A stretch of 64,000 bases of DNA from Alteromonas halophila. GTDB taxonomy: Bacteria; Pseudomonadota; Gammaproteobacteria; Enterobacterales; Alteromonadaceae. Of this stretch, positions 21,204 through 29,246 are shown piece by piece (the stretch's first letter is position 1; every line of letters starts with the position of its first letter). The translations under genes were made by a program, and so were the position numbers. The notes under the pieces were generated by a model. The model searched no databases. It was not told the origin of the DNA and saw nothing but the letters and a program-made list of their open reading frames with translations. The stretch lies in assembly GCF_014651815.1 (NCBI RefSeq), contig NZ_BMXP01000003.1, forward strand, positions 186,001-250,000. Direction: 5' to 3'.

Positions 21204-21231
21204 ATTATACTTATCCGCCTTTAAGTTACAA
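21204..21231 (-). promoter_or_regulatory. Promoter of the tRNA-Trp-secE-nusG unit
   Basis: Minus strand: -35 TTGTAA (21226-21231), 16-bp spacer, -10 TATAAT (21204-21209), followed by the GC-rich discriminator ACGCGTCCC typical of stable-RNA promoters. Start point about 90 bp before the tRNA. Confidence 0.8.
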
Positions 21232-21400
21232 GCGCTTTGTGATGCTGTAAGTGTCGGCGGCCGTTTTGAGGAACAAGGAGAAGCGACTACAGCTCACTTC
21301 CCCTTTATATTGCTATTGTGATACACGCTAACCAGGCCATTTCGCCTGAATCGCTGACAGTGTCATCGTCAAAACGTTTTGTCAGGTGTAGTAACACTAC

Positions 21401-21559
21401 TTAGTAGCAATCACGCTTAATGCGTGTGCCCGTTTTTTTGCACTTAGGGGCCTCAGAGCGGGACTCTTTTACCGACTTGTCACCACCGCCTTGTGTCGAA
21501 GCGCAGCCGCTTAATCCTAAAAATGCACTCAGCAGCGAGATAGTCACCAGTTTTTTCAT
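21401..21559 (-). CDS. Small secreted lipoprotein, unknown function
   Basis: A 52-residue protein starting at the ATG at 21559 (MKKLVTISLL) with an AAGGAAA ribosome-binding site 6 nt upstream. It has a lipoprotein signal peptide with lipobox LSGC (lipidated Cys19). The mature part is about 34 residues, glycine- then lysine/arginine-rich, with two more cysteines near the end (PKCKKTGTRIKRDCY), which could form a disulfide in the periplasm. I recognise no named family. The frame is open much further upstream, but nothing there looks like protein. It is divergent from the microcin-like gene across a 482-bp gap; whether they are linked is unknown. Confidence 0.7.
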   Translation of the reverse strand: MKKLVTISLLSAFLGLSGCASTQGGGDKSVKESRSEAPKCKKTGTRIKRDCY

Positions 21560-22041
21560 TATAAATTTCCTTATTTGGTAAATTGGATAAGCGCCGAGGC
21601 ACACCTGCCGAAGACACAATGTCGCAACAATGCGTCGGGCTGGATTACACCGGTCAAAAACACGACCCAAGGAAGACTCTTGCACCGTACACTCCTTGTC
21701 AGGCGTGCTGACCTTTACAGATTGACAACGAAAATTCCACCCCGCGCGGCGCCAAATATGTTGCAAAGTGTGTAAAACACGATGACTAACGGATTTAGGC
21801 AGACAAATACCTGTTTGCTGAATCTTCTTTCAACGCGCTAGTCATCGGGTATTTACCGAAGCGAACCGCCGGTCCCCAGAAACAGCGTCAGCAGTATGGT
21901 TGTCGCAAACAATACCGATGCGCCAGCCAGGCCACTCTGTCATACCAACAACTATTCATCAGTACAGTAGCGCTCCCTCTCCTGTTCAGCGAAACTTAGT
22001 AGCGCTGAATGGATCAGCGTTTTTTTAAAAGGATATTAACT
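21560..22041. other. 482-bp divergent intergenic region with inverted repeats
   Basis: Between the small lipoprotein (minus) and the microcin-like gene (plus). Seen: an inverted repeat GATGACTA (21781-21788) / TAGTCATC (21839-21846); the 9-mer AGTAGCGCT twice (from 21967 and from 21998); and the attenuator-like hairpins just before the microcin start. A minus-strand open stretch at 21853-21939 encodes a hydrophobic 28-residue tail (SGLAGASVLFATTILLTL) but has no start codon, so it is at best a gene remnant. No clear sigma-70 promoter could be picked for the plus strand. Confidence 0.45.
22003..22026 (+). terminator. Terminator/attenuator directly before the microcin-like gene
   Basis: CGCTGA (22003-22008), loop ATGGA, TCAGCG (22014-22019), then T7 (22020-22026). 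The U-run ends one base before AAAAGGAT, the ribosome-binding site of the 22042 gene. An upstream TTCAGCG (21985-21991) pairs perfectly with CGCTGAA (22003-22009) and would destroy the terminator. So two exclusive structures are possible, as in transcription attenuation. The trigger is not visible; this is inferred from base pairing only. Confidence 0.6.
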
Positions 22042-22248
22042 ATGAGAGATTTACAGCTTAACGAACTAATAAATGTAAATGGTGGCTGTGCAGAGCATTG
22101 CTGGGGCGATTTTGAGGCCGGCGACCTTGCAGCGGTCACCATCGGCGGGATTGTCGCCGGGAGTGCAGGTGGGCCTGCAGGCGCAGCGGCTGGCGGGGCC
22201 GGGGCGGCATTAGCATATTTGTTGGGCGTGGTATGGACAGAAGAATAA
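22042..22248 (+). CDS. Class II microcin / colicin V-like bacteriocin precursor
   Basis: A 68-residue peptide with a textbook double-glycine leader, MRDLQLNELINVNGG. It nearly matches the colicin V leader (MRTLTLNELDSVSGG), the substrate of C39-peptidase ABC exporters. Cleavage after Gly15 would release a 53-residue peptide starting Cys16, with a second Cys at 20 (possible disulfide). An acidic N-terminal segment (GDFEAGDLAAV) precedes a long Gly/Ala-rich hydrophobic stretch of repeated small-residue motifs (IVAGSAGGPAGAAAGGAGAA, then ALAYLLGVVW), typical of membrane-inserting microcins, ending TEE. AAGGAT precedes the ATG at 22042. A putative immunity gene follows after 36 bp. No C39 exporter or membrane fusion partner is in this window, so export must rely on genes elsewhere. 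Precise target unknown. Confidence 0.75.
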   Translation: MRDLQLNELINVNGGCAEHCWGDFEAGDLAAVTIGGIVAGSAGGPAGAAAGGAGAALAYLLGVVWTEE

Positions 22249-22284
22249 GCCTGAATCATCGGGTGCTGAAGGAAGAGCTTAAAC

Positions 22285-22458
22285 ATGCCAGTACTTAAAG
22301 AAATAGTCTGCCTGACGGTGAGTATAACAACGGGTCTTCTGCTACTTTGTCTGGCGAATAAAGGCAATGCTGACGGCGCCTCTTTAGTCTCACTTTTGAT
22401 TGTCGGCGCACTAATTGCCGTTACCTACTTGCTTGTCAGAAAAGCACTGAATCGTTAA
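22285..22458 (+). CDS. Putative microcin immunity protein (two membrane helices)
   Basis: A 57-residue protein, MPVLKEIVCLTVSITTGLLL at the start, with two predicted membrane helices (about residues 4-25 and 33-51) joined by a short polar loop (NKGNADG) and ending in a basic tail (VRKALNR). The ribosome-binding site is AAGGAAGAG. Size, topology and position 36 bp after the microcin-like gene on the same strand fit a dedicated immunity protein, which would protect the producer's inner membrane. I see no family motif, so the function is inferred from context only; an accessory membrane peptide is the alternative. Confidence 0.6.
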   Translation: MPVLKEIVCLTVSITTGLLLLCLANKGNADGASLVSLLIVGALIAVTYLLVRKALNR

Positions 22459-22574
22459 GCAGTGAGGTCGTGGTGCAGGTAACCTTTTGCAGCCGACTTA
22501 AGGGCGAGTGCCTGTTACTTAATGGCGGAATAGTAAGGTAAGTGCGCGTCGCTGCGGCACCGCACTTCTAAGGA

Positions 22575-22611
22575 GTTACGCCATCATTATTCTGGAATTT
22601 CATGGCGTAAC
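22575..22611. repeat. Perfect 10-bp inverted repeat
   Basis: GTTACGCCAT (22575-22584) and ATGGCGTAAC (22602-22611) with a 17-nt loop, between the convergent putative immunity gene and the TPR lipoprotein gene. No T-run follows on either strand. It could be a weak bidirectional transcript end or a protein-binding site. Confidence 0.5.
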
Positions 22612-22646
22612 TACAATAGCGGTTAAGGACGGTCTCAGCCTATCGA

Positions 22647-23813
22647 TTACCTATCATTAAGCAGCGTGGTCAGCACCAGCAGCTTATCCTCATATTGCTG
22701 CTTTTCCTGGTCATCCCAGGTTTTTTGCAAGGCGGTATTCAGTGCGTCCACAGCCTGGTTGTATTGTTTTTTCTCCACATACACGTTGGCCAGCCCATGA
22801 TAAGGCTCCACCAGATAGGGGGCGACATCTTTTGCCTTTAAATAAAGTGTTTTCGCCAGACTGATATCGTCATTTCTAAGCGCCTCCCGGGCTCGCCATA
22901 CCCAGTTATAAGGGTTGCTGTCGACCGCATCATCGATGCTTGCCGCAATTTGCCGGGCTTCATCATGCCGGTCATGGCGCTCAAGGTAGGCAATATAGTT
23001 TTCGCGCAACATCAGATTGTCATAGCTGTTTTCGATGGCGAAACGGTAAAACTGTCCGGCCGCATCCGGTTGCCCCACCCGGCCAAGCACGACCGCCATC
23101 AGGTTAATACTGTCAGCGGCACGCCTATCCAGTTGCCAGGCTTTATCGGCATAAAACAGTGCCAGCCTGTTTGCCTCCTTTACCAGCGACTCTGCTGTCT
23201 TATTGCGGTAAAACATGGCCAGCAGCGCGTTTTTGCTCACCATGTCACCGTGTATTTTTCCCGAATAGTAGTCGATATAAATCTTCTTCGGCTTTTTATG
23301 TGGTTGGTCGGCCAAGTCTGCTTCACGATCCCGCAAGATGGCTCTGACATGTTTAGCCATCAACATAGTCGAACCTTTTTGCTTGAAAATAGGGTTAGAC
23401 ATGTCTTCCTGAAAGCTGATATTTACCCCCGCTTCCTGCGCCAGTGCAGCGGTAAGCAGCGCGAGCGACAAACAGTTACCGGCATTTTCCTGCATCGCAT
23501 GCGACGCCGTGAAAGTTTCGCCCCGGAAATCAAAGCCCCAGATACTGCTTTGCAAAAATTCATCGACACGCTGGGCTGGAGTCAACGCCCTGTTTTCAAC
23601 CGCCGATGACCAGTCATGAAACGCGCGCTTTTGCACCTCTGTCAGCTCAGTAATGTCTTGGATCTGTGTCACTGCCTCCGCATCGGGCGCTGGCACCGTA
23701 TATTCCGGATACCAGGCGGGTGACGTGGACTGTAATTGCGCCGTGTCTGACGATAATGCTGAACAGCCCCCTAGCGCCAGTACCGCAACTAAGACTGATA
23801 TCCTTTTCAACAT
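22647..23813 (-). CDS. Lipoprotein with transglutaminase-like and TPR domains
   Basis: A 388-residue protein with a lipobox (LGGC, Cys17), so probably attached to the outer membrane. Residues about 100-215 resemble a transglutaminase/cysteine-protease fold: ENAGNCLSLALL holds the likely catalytic Cys, and KHVRAIL the following His region. The C-terminal half (about 225-380) is a run of tetratricopeptide-type helix pairs (for example EPYHGLANVYVEKKQYNQAV). Such proteins may bind or process envelope peptides, but the substrate is unknown. ATG at 23813 with GGAG 8 nt upstream. Monocistronic; followed upstream on the same strand by the ABC exporter. Confidence 0.7.
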   Translation of the reverse strand: MLKRISVLVAVLALGGCSALSSDTAQLQSTSPAWYPEYTVPAPDAEAVTQIQDITELTEVQKRAFHDWSSAVENRALTPAQRVDEFLQSSIWGFDFRGETFTASHAMQENAGNCLSLALLTAALAQEAGVNISFQEDMSNPIFKQKGSTMLMAKHVRAILRDREADLADQPHKKPKKIYIDYYSGKIHGDMVSKNALLAMFYRNKTAESLVKEANRLALFYADKAWQLDRRAADSINLMAVVLGRVGQPDAAGQFYRFAIENSYDNLMLRENYIAYLERHDRHDEARQIAASIDDAVDSNPYNWVWRAREALRNDDISLAKTLYLKAKDVAPYLVEPYHGLANVYVEKKQYNQAVDALNTALQKTWDDQEKQQYEDKLLVLTTLLNDR

Positions 23814-23861
23814 ACTGCTACTCCGCTACGTCGTTTCATTACAATGCCATGGCCTCTGGCG

Positions 23862-25703
23862 TTAGTCTACTCCGATAAAGCCGCCGGTCTGGTGGGCCCA
23901 CAAGCGCGCATAAATCCCCTCGCGCTCAAGTAACTCGGCATGAGTGCCCGCTTCGACAATTTTGCCCTCGTCCAGCACCAGTAGCCGATCCATCTTCGCA
24001 ATGGTCGACAGCCGGTGAGCAATTGCCATCACGGTTTTATCCTGCATGACTTTCTCCAGGCAGGCCTGAATGGCTGCTTCCACTTCTGAATCCAGCGCCG
24101 ATGTGGCTTCGTCCAGAATAAGAATGGGCGCATCTTTAAGCAGCACTCGGGCAATCGCGATACGCTGACGCTGCCCACCGGAGAGCTTAACGCCACGCTC
24201 ACCAACGTGGGCATCATAGCCGGTGCGCCCTTCGTTGTCGGTCAGTGACAAAATAAACTCATGGGCTTCAGCCTGTTTCGCCGCGGCGATCATGTCCGCT
24301 TCGCTGGCATCGGTGCGACCATAAAGAATATTGTCACGCACTGAACGGTGCATGAGTGATGTGTCCTGCGTGACCATGCTGATTTTCTCGCGCAACGTTT
24401 CCTGCGGCACGTCTGCGATACGCTGCCCGTCAATGAAAATATCGCCCTGCTGAACATCATAAAACCGCATTAACAGGTTAACCAGCGTCGACTTACCGGC
24501 GCCCGAACGCCCGACCAGACCGACCTTTTCACCAGGCTTGATGTTGATATTCAGGTTATCAAACACATTGATTGGCTTGTCATGGGCGCCCCGGTAGGCA
24601 AAATGAATAGCGGAAAATTCAATACCGCCACCTTTTACTGACAACGGCGTTGCATCTGACTTATCTTTTACCGTAACAGGCTGCGCCAGCGTGTTAATAC
24701 CGTCCTGTACGGTGCCTAAGTTTTCAAACAGCGCTGTCACTTCCCACATGATCCAGTGCGACATGCCGTTCAGCCTCAGGCATAAACTTATTGCGACGGC
24801 GATATCACCGGGGCTGACAATATTGTCCAGCCACAACCAGACTGACATTGCACCAATTGCAAAGATAAGAATGGCATTAGCCATTTCCACCGCAAACTCC
24901 AGTACCGTGACCAGACGCATTTGCGGATACACCGTTTTTAAAAAGCCATCCATACTTTCACGGGCGTAATCAGCTTCCCGGCGGCTGTGCGAGAACAGCT
25001 TAACTGTGGTGATATTGGTGTAGCTGTCAACAATTCTTCCAGTCATCATAGACCGCGCATCAGCCTGACGCTGTGACACTTTTTTAAGGCGGGGCACCAA
25101 CTGACGCAGGATAAACACATACACCCCAAACCAGATAACAAGTGGCATGGCCAGACGCCAGTCTGTGGCAAAGATAAGCACCACCATCGACACAAAATAC
25201 ACGCTGATGTAGACCATCAAATCCAGCAGCTTGGTCACGGTTTCGCGCACAGACAGTGCGGTTTGCATGACTTTGGTAGCAACCCTGCCTGCAAACTCAT
25301 TGTGGAAGAAGGTCAGGCTCTGACTGAGCAGATAACGGTGCGCCTGCCAGCGGATACGCATGGGATAGTTGCCCATCAGCGACTGACGGCTGAACAGCGA
25401 GCGCAGTAAAATAAAACCGGGAATAAACACCAGCACCACTGCACCCATGCCGATGAGTGTCCATTTTTCCTGGGCGATAAAGGTTGACCGGTCTGATTCG
25501 GCAAACCAGTCCACCAGTTGCCCCAAAAATCCAAACAGCGCCACTTCAAGCACCGCGACGATGGCGCTGATCAGAGAAACCACGGCGATGATGCGCCACA
25601 TGCCTTTGGTGTAGTAGCGGCAAAACGCCACCAGCCCTTTAGGTGGCTCGGAAGGCGATTCACTGGGAAACGGCTGCGTCAGCCGTTCGAAAAAAGAAAA
25701 CAT
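23862..25703 (-). CDS. ABC transporter, fused permease and ATPase (MsbA-like exporter)
   Basis: A 613-residue half-transporter. The N-terminal half has six membrane helices of the type I exporter fold. The ATPase half has Walker A (GRSGAGKST), Q loop (MVTQDTSL), signature LSGGQRQRIAIARVL, Walker B (PILILDEATSAL) and H loop (AIAHRLST). It works as a homodimer; the substrate cannot be told from sequence. The start is the ATG at 25703 (MFSFFERLTQPFP), the usual N-terminus of this family; an in-frame upstream start at 25745 lacks support. There is no N-terminal C39 peptidase domain, so it is not the expected exporter for the double-glycine peptide 1.6 kb away. Confidence 0.85.
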   Translation of the reverse strand: MFSFFERLTQPFPSESPSEPPKGLVAFCRYYTKGMWRIIAVVSLISAIVAVLEVALFGFLGQLVDWFAESDRSTFIAQEKWTLIGMGAVVLVFIPGFILLRSLFSRQSLMGNYPMRIRWQAHRYLLSQSLTFFHNEFAGRVATKVMQTALSVRETVTKLLDLMVYISVYFVSMVVLIFATDWRLAMPLVIWFGVYVFILRQLVPRLKKVSQRQADARSMMTGRIVDSYTNITTVKLFSHSRREADYARESMDGFLKTVYPQMRLVTVLEFAVEMANAILIFAIGAMSVWLWLDNIVSPGDIAVAISLCLRLNGMSHWIMWEVTALFENLGTVQDGINTLAQPVTVKDKSDATPLSVKGGGIEFSAIHFAYRGAHDKPINVFDNLNINIKPGEKVGLVGRSGAGKSTLVNLLMRFYDVQQGDIFIDGQRIADVPQETLREKISMVTQDTSLMHRSVRDNILYGRTDASEADMIAAAKQAEAHEFILSLTDNEGRTGYDAHVGERGVKLSGGQRQRIAIARVLLKDAPILILDEATSALDSEVEAAIQACLEKVMQDKTVMAIAHRLSTIAKMDRLLVLDEGKIVEAGTHAELLEREGIYARLWAHQTGGFIGVD

Positions 25704-25811
25704 AATACCCCGATAATGTAGCGGCCAAATCTTACGTGCAGGCAAAAAAACACCGACGTTAACTATGGCTGTGTCAGACCGGCGTAATCATAACGGATTG
25801 TTTATGCAGCG

Positions 25812-26426
25812 TCAGTCCTGCCAGCCAAGTGACTTTAACGCACTTTCTACTTTTTCACGGTGCTGCGCCTGCCATTCATCCAGTGACACCGACGCATCAT
25901 GCTCGGCGCGTTTTTTTGCTATGGCAAGGGCTTCATCCGCCTTTTCTTTAGGCAGCACGGCGATACCTTCTTCATCGGCCACGATGATATCGCCAGGGTT
26001 AACGGTCACCCCGCCGCACTGAACCGGCTCATTGAGTGGAGAAATTTTTTTCTTTGCGCCTGGTTTGGGAATGACACCACGGGCATAAACCGGAAACTGC
26101 ATGTCACGGACTTCCACTACATCCCGGATTGCGCCATCAATCACAAAACCCCTTATGCCGCGCTGCTGCGCTATTGCACAGACATTGCCGCCCGCCAGCG
26201 CAAATCGATCATCCGCTTCAACGACAATGACATCGCCCGGGTTCGCCCGGTAAATGGCCGCATGCAGCATCAGATGATCACCTGCTTCACATTTTACCGT
26301 GAACGCCGGCCCCGATATTCTGGGGATCGCTCGCCACAGACCGGCAATCTGGTAATCCATAAACTGCTCACGCGGCAGTGCATCGGCATAATCACACGTC
26401 GACACTGCGCAGTAACCTTCATTCAT
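25812..26426 (-). CDS. RraA family protein (possible 4-hydroxy-4-methyl-2-oxoglutarate aldolase)
   Basis: A 204-residue member of the RraA/HMG aldolase fold. The pattern HAAIYRANPGDVIVVEAD, then GIRGFVIDGAIRDVVE with the Arg-Asp pair used for metal and substrate binding in class II pyruvate aldolases, is clear. A C-terminal region VNPGDIIVADEEGIAVLP completes the fold. Members either cleave 4-hydroxy-4-methyl-2-oxoglutarate or related acids to pyruvate, or (RraA of E. coli) inhibit RNase E. The longer C-terminal helix favours an aldolase over the RNase E regulator. No pathway partner is adjacent. Confidence 0.75.
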   Translation of the reverse strand: MNEGYCAVSTCDYADALPREQFMDYQIAGLWRAIPRISGPAFTVKCEAGDHLMLHAAIYRANPGDVIVVEADDRFALAGGNVCAIAQQRGIRGFVIDGAIRDVVEVRDMQFPVYARGVIPKPGAKKKISPLNEPVQCGGVTVNPGDIIVADEEGIAVLPKEKADEALAIAKKRAEHDASVSLDEWQAQHREKVESALKSLGWQD

Positions 26427-26483
26427 TCTCTTTCCTCCGCGTAACGTTGCGCCATTGCACGCCTTGCACTTGACGATGCACAG

Positions 26484-26903
26484 TTAGCTAACGCCCGCCA
26501 TCATAGCAAGCCAGTACAGACAAATGACCAGTTGCGCCAGAAAGGCAACACCCCGGATGGCAATGGCCCATACAGCACCAGAGCTGATATGCACCAGTGA
26601 CTGCACAACCCGGCAGGCGATGAGCGTATAGGCAAGCGGATCGGTGACGGCTTGCTGCTGAAGCGCAATGGCGAGTAACAACGTACCCACTATAATGACA
26701 CTGCTTTCCACGCAATTGGCATGGGCACGGGTAATCCGCAGACCTCTTTGCCCGACATCACTGCCATCGGCATTAAATTTCACCGAACGGTTTTCTGCTA
26801 TAACCAGCATCGCACGGCAACCGACCAGCATAAAAATCAGCAGGACGGTCCAGACGATATACATTACCAGTGCCAGACTTGTTGCACTCACTTGTGACCT
26901 CAT
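26484..26903 (-). CDS. MAPEG family membrane protein
   Basis: A 139-residue protein with four predicted membrane helices. Seen: the MAPEG-like NRSVKFNADGSDVGQRGLR loop followed by RAHANCVESSVII, where Arg, Asn and Glu are the residues MAPEG enzymes use to hold glutathione. The C-terminal helices (IACRVVQSLVHISS) fit too. Family members include glutathione transferases and leukotriene synthases; in bacteria the substrate is mostly unknown. I start it at the ATG at 26903 (MRSQVSATS); the frame is open 74 codons further but that part does not look like protein. The ribosome-binding site is weak. Confidence 0.75.
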   Translation of the reverse strand: MRSQVSATSLALVMYIVWTVLLIFMLVGCRAMLVIAENRSVKFNADGSDVGQRGLRITRAHANCVESSVIIVGTLLLAIALQQQAVTDPLAYTLIACRVVQSLVHISSGAVWAIAIRGVAFLAQLVICLYWLAMMAGVS

Positions 26904-27167
26904 TGCCAGTTTGGGTTTTAGCCAATATATCAGGGTTCCCGCTAAGTTGTTACAACATGTGTAATTTTTGCCGTTTTGCTTTCTATCACGCGTTCTGCGT
27001 GCAAATATTAGCTGCGAAAAATCTGTGTCCAGGCCGTATCGGTTTAATCTCTGCCACTTAACGTCTGAGGTGATCGGTGCACGGCAGTTACGGGCACTGC
27101 CTGAACGATCCGGACTGATGCGCAACCAGCCTGCTTCCGTCCGCTACGCTTTTTTACAGGAAATACT

Positions 27168-29246
27168 ATGTATAAATCTCTACTTGCGCTCAGTGTTACC
27201 CTCGCACTGACGGCATGCAGCCCTCAGTCTGCAACAACGACATCACAATCAGACAGTACTGAACAGGCACAGCAATCTGCCGCTCAAACAATACAACTCG
27301 ACTCCGGCATTATTCGGGAAAACATGAATCTTAGTGTCGATCCCGGTGACGACTTCTTTGCTTACGTTAATGGCAACTGGATAGACAACACGACGATTCC
27401 AGCCGACAAGTCCCGCTATGGCAGCTTCACGATTTTGCGAGATGACGCGCAGGACGATGTCATGGCTATTATTAAAAATTCCGCCGAGGGCGATTTCGAG
27501 AAAGGTTCGAACGAGCAAAAAGTGGGTGACTTCTACCAGTCTTATATGGATATGGAAACCCGTAACGCGCTGGGCGTCAAACCGCTTAGCGACGATATGG
27601 CCATGATTGAGGCCATTAAAGATCGCAGTGAACTGGCGTCCTATTTTGCGTATGCCAACCGCTACGGCTTTGGCACGCCAATCGCAATTGGTCAGGTGCC
27701 CGATTTTAAATCACCGAAAGAATATATGATCTACACCTGGCAGGCCGGACTGGGTTTACCAGAGCGTGACTACTACTTTAAAGACGATGATGCCTCAGAA
27801 GAGATCCGCACCGCTTATGTCAGTCATATTGAAAAGATGCTGTCTCTGGCAGGGCTTGAGCAGCCAGCTGAAAAAGCGCAGATGCTGATGGCACTGGAAA
27901 CCCAAATCGCCAAACTGCATATGAAAAAAGAGCAGACCCGGGACTGGGCATCTAACTACAACAAAGTCGCGATTAGTGAGCTCTCCTCGCTGATGCCTAA
28001 TTTCGACTGGAATGCGTTTCTTACGCAGGCGGAGCTTCAGGACGTAAGTAACCTTGTCATTCTGCAGACAGATTTCATGAAGCAGCTGGATGGTCTGATT
28101 CAGAAGACCAGCCTGGAAGACTGGAAAACGTTTTTGAAATGGGGACTTATTAATGCCTCTGCTACCCGCTTAAGTGAAGACTTTGACAATGCTAACTTCG
28201 CGTTTTACCACAAAACGCTGAACGGCGTGGAAGAACCTCGCGAACGCTGGCGCCGTGCCGTTGATGTCGTAAACCAGCACGTCGGTGAGGTCATTGGCAA
28301 AGTCTATGTGAAAAAGCATTTCCCGCCGGAAGCGAAAGCACGCATGATGGAAATGGTCGACAACCTGCTGCTGGCTTATAAAGACAGCATTCAGGAGCTG
28401 GACTGGATGACCGACGATACCCGCGCACAGGCGCTGGATAAGTTATCCAAGTTCACAGTGAAAATTGGTTACCCGGATAAGTGGAAAGATTATTCGGATT
28501 TGACCGTCGCGGCTGATGACCTGTACGGCAACCTCAAACGCTCTGCCGATACGCAGTACGCAGAAATGCTGGAAAAACAGGGCGGCCCTGTCTGGACCCA
28601 TGAGTGGTCAATGACACCGCAAACCGTAAACGCTTACTATAACCCGACCATGAACGAAATCGTATTCCCGGCTGCCATCCTGCAACCGCCGTTTTTCGAC
28701 ATGGACGCAGAAGACGCAGTTAACTATGGCGGCATTGGCGCCGTTATCGGTCATGAAATCGGTCACGGCTTCGATGACTCCGGCTCAACCTTCGACGGTG
28801 ACGGCGTGTTGCGTAACTGGTGGACGGATCAGGACCGCGAGGAATTTGAAGCACGTACCGGTGAACTGGTGAGTCAGTACAATGAGTTTGAAGCACTGCC
28901 GGGTTTATTCGTCAATGGCGAATACACGCTGGGTGAAAACATTGGCGACCTCGGTGGCATCAGCATTGCGCTGAAAGCGTATCACATGTCGCTGGACGGC
29001 GAGGAAGCGCCAGTACTTGATGGCTTTACCGGCGATCAGCGTGTGTTTATTGGTTTTGGTCAGGTTTGGGCAGTGAAGTACCGTAACGAAGCACTGCGCA
29101 GCCGTATTCAGACTGACACACACTCACCGGCACACTTCCGTGCCAACGGTTCAGTACGAAACGTGCCTGAGTTTTATAAAGCCTTTGACGTCAGTAAGGA
29201 TGATGCGCTGTACCTGCCACCCGAAGAGCGTGTAAAGATCTGGTAA
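27168..29246 (+). CDS. pepO: M13 family zinc metallopeptidase, lipoprotein
   Basis: A 692-residue neprilysin-type endopeptidase. The lipobox LTAC (Cys17) makes it a periplasmic lipoprotein, probably on the outer membrane. The M13 N-terminal domain starts VDPGDDFFAYVNGNWI. The catalytic domain has NAYYNPTMNEIVFPA, the zinc motif HEIGH (His529, Glu530, His533) and GENIGDLGG with the third ligand Glu590 and catalytic Asp594. The C-terminus (PPEERVKIW) is close to the usual CxxW ending of the family but lacks the Cys. It probably degrades short peptides in the envelope. It ends exactly where the convergent ACT-domain gene ends, with no spacer. Confidence 0.9.
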   Translation: MYKSLLALSVTLALTACSPQSATTTSQSDSTEQAQQSAAQTIQLDSGIIRENMNLSVDPGDDFFAYVNGNWIDNTTIPADKSRYGSFTILRDDAQDDVMAIIKNSAEGDFEKGSNEQKVGDFYQSYMDMETRNALGVKPLSDDMAMIEAIKDRSELASYFAYANRYGFGTPIAIGQVPDFKSPKEYMIYTWQAGLGLPERDYYFKDDDASEEIRTAYVSHIEKMLSLAGLEQPAEKAQMLMALETQIAKLHMKKEQTRDWASNYNKVAISELSSLMPNFDWNAFLTQAELQDVSNLVILQTDFMKQLDGLIQKTSLEDWKTFLKWGLINASATRLSEDFDNANFAFYHKTLNGVEEPRERWRRAVDVVNQHVGEVIGKVYVKKHFPPEAKARMMEMVDNLLLAYKDSIQELDWMTDDTRAQALDKLSKFTVKIGYPDKWKDYSDLTVAADDLYGNLKRSADTQYAEMLEKQGGPVWTHEWSMTPQTVNAYYNPTMNEIVFPAAILQPPFFDMDAEDAVNYGGIGAVIGHEIGHGFDDSGSTFDGDGVLRNWWTDQDREEFEARTGELVSQYNEFEALPGLFVNGEYTLGENIGDLGGISIALKAYHMSLDGEEAPVLDGFTGDQRVFIGFGQVWAVKYRNEALRSRIQTDTHSPAHFRANGSVRNVPEFYKAFDVSKDDALYLPPEERVKIW

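Noticed and set aside
21370..21381. CAAAACGTTTTG, a perfect 12-bp palindrome downstream of the small lipoprotein gene
   Set aside because: Short and AT-rich, likely by chance, with neither a terminator tract nor a promoter next to it.
21853..21939. A hydrophobic 28-residue minus-strand frame as a small gene
   Set aside because: It is bounded by stops, has no ATG or GTG, and no ribosome-binding site; kept only as a possible remnant.
23862..25703. The ABC exporter as the dedicated exporter of the microcin-like peptide
   Set aside because: It lacks the N-terminal C39 peptidase domain needed to cut double-glycine leaders, lies on the other strand behind another gene, and matches a widespread MsbA-like family.
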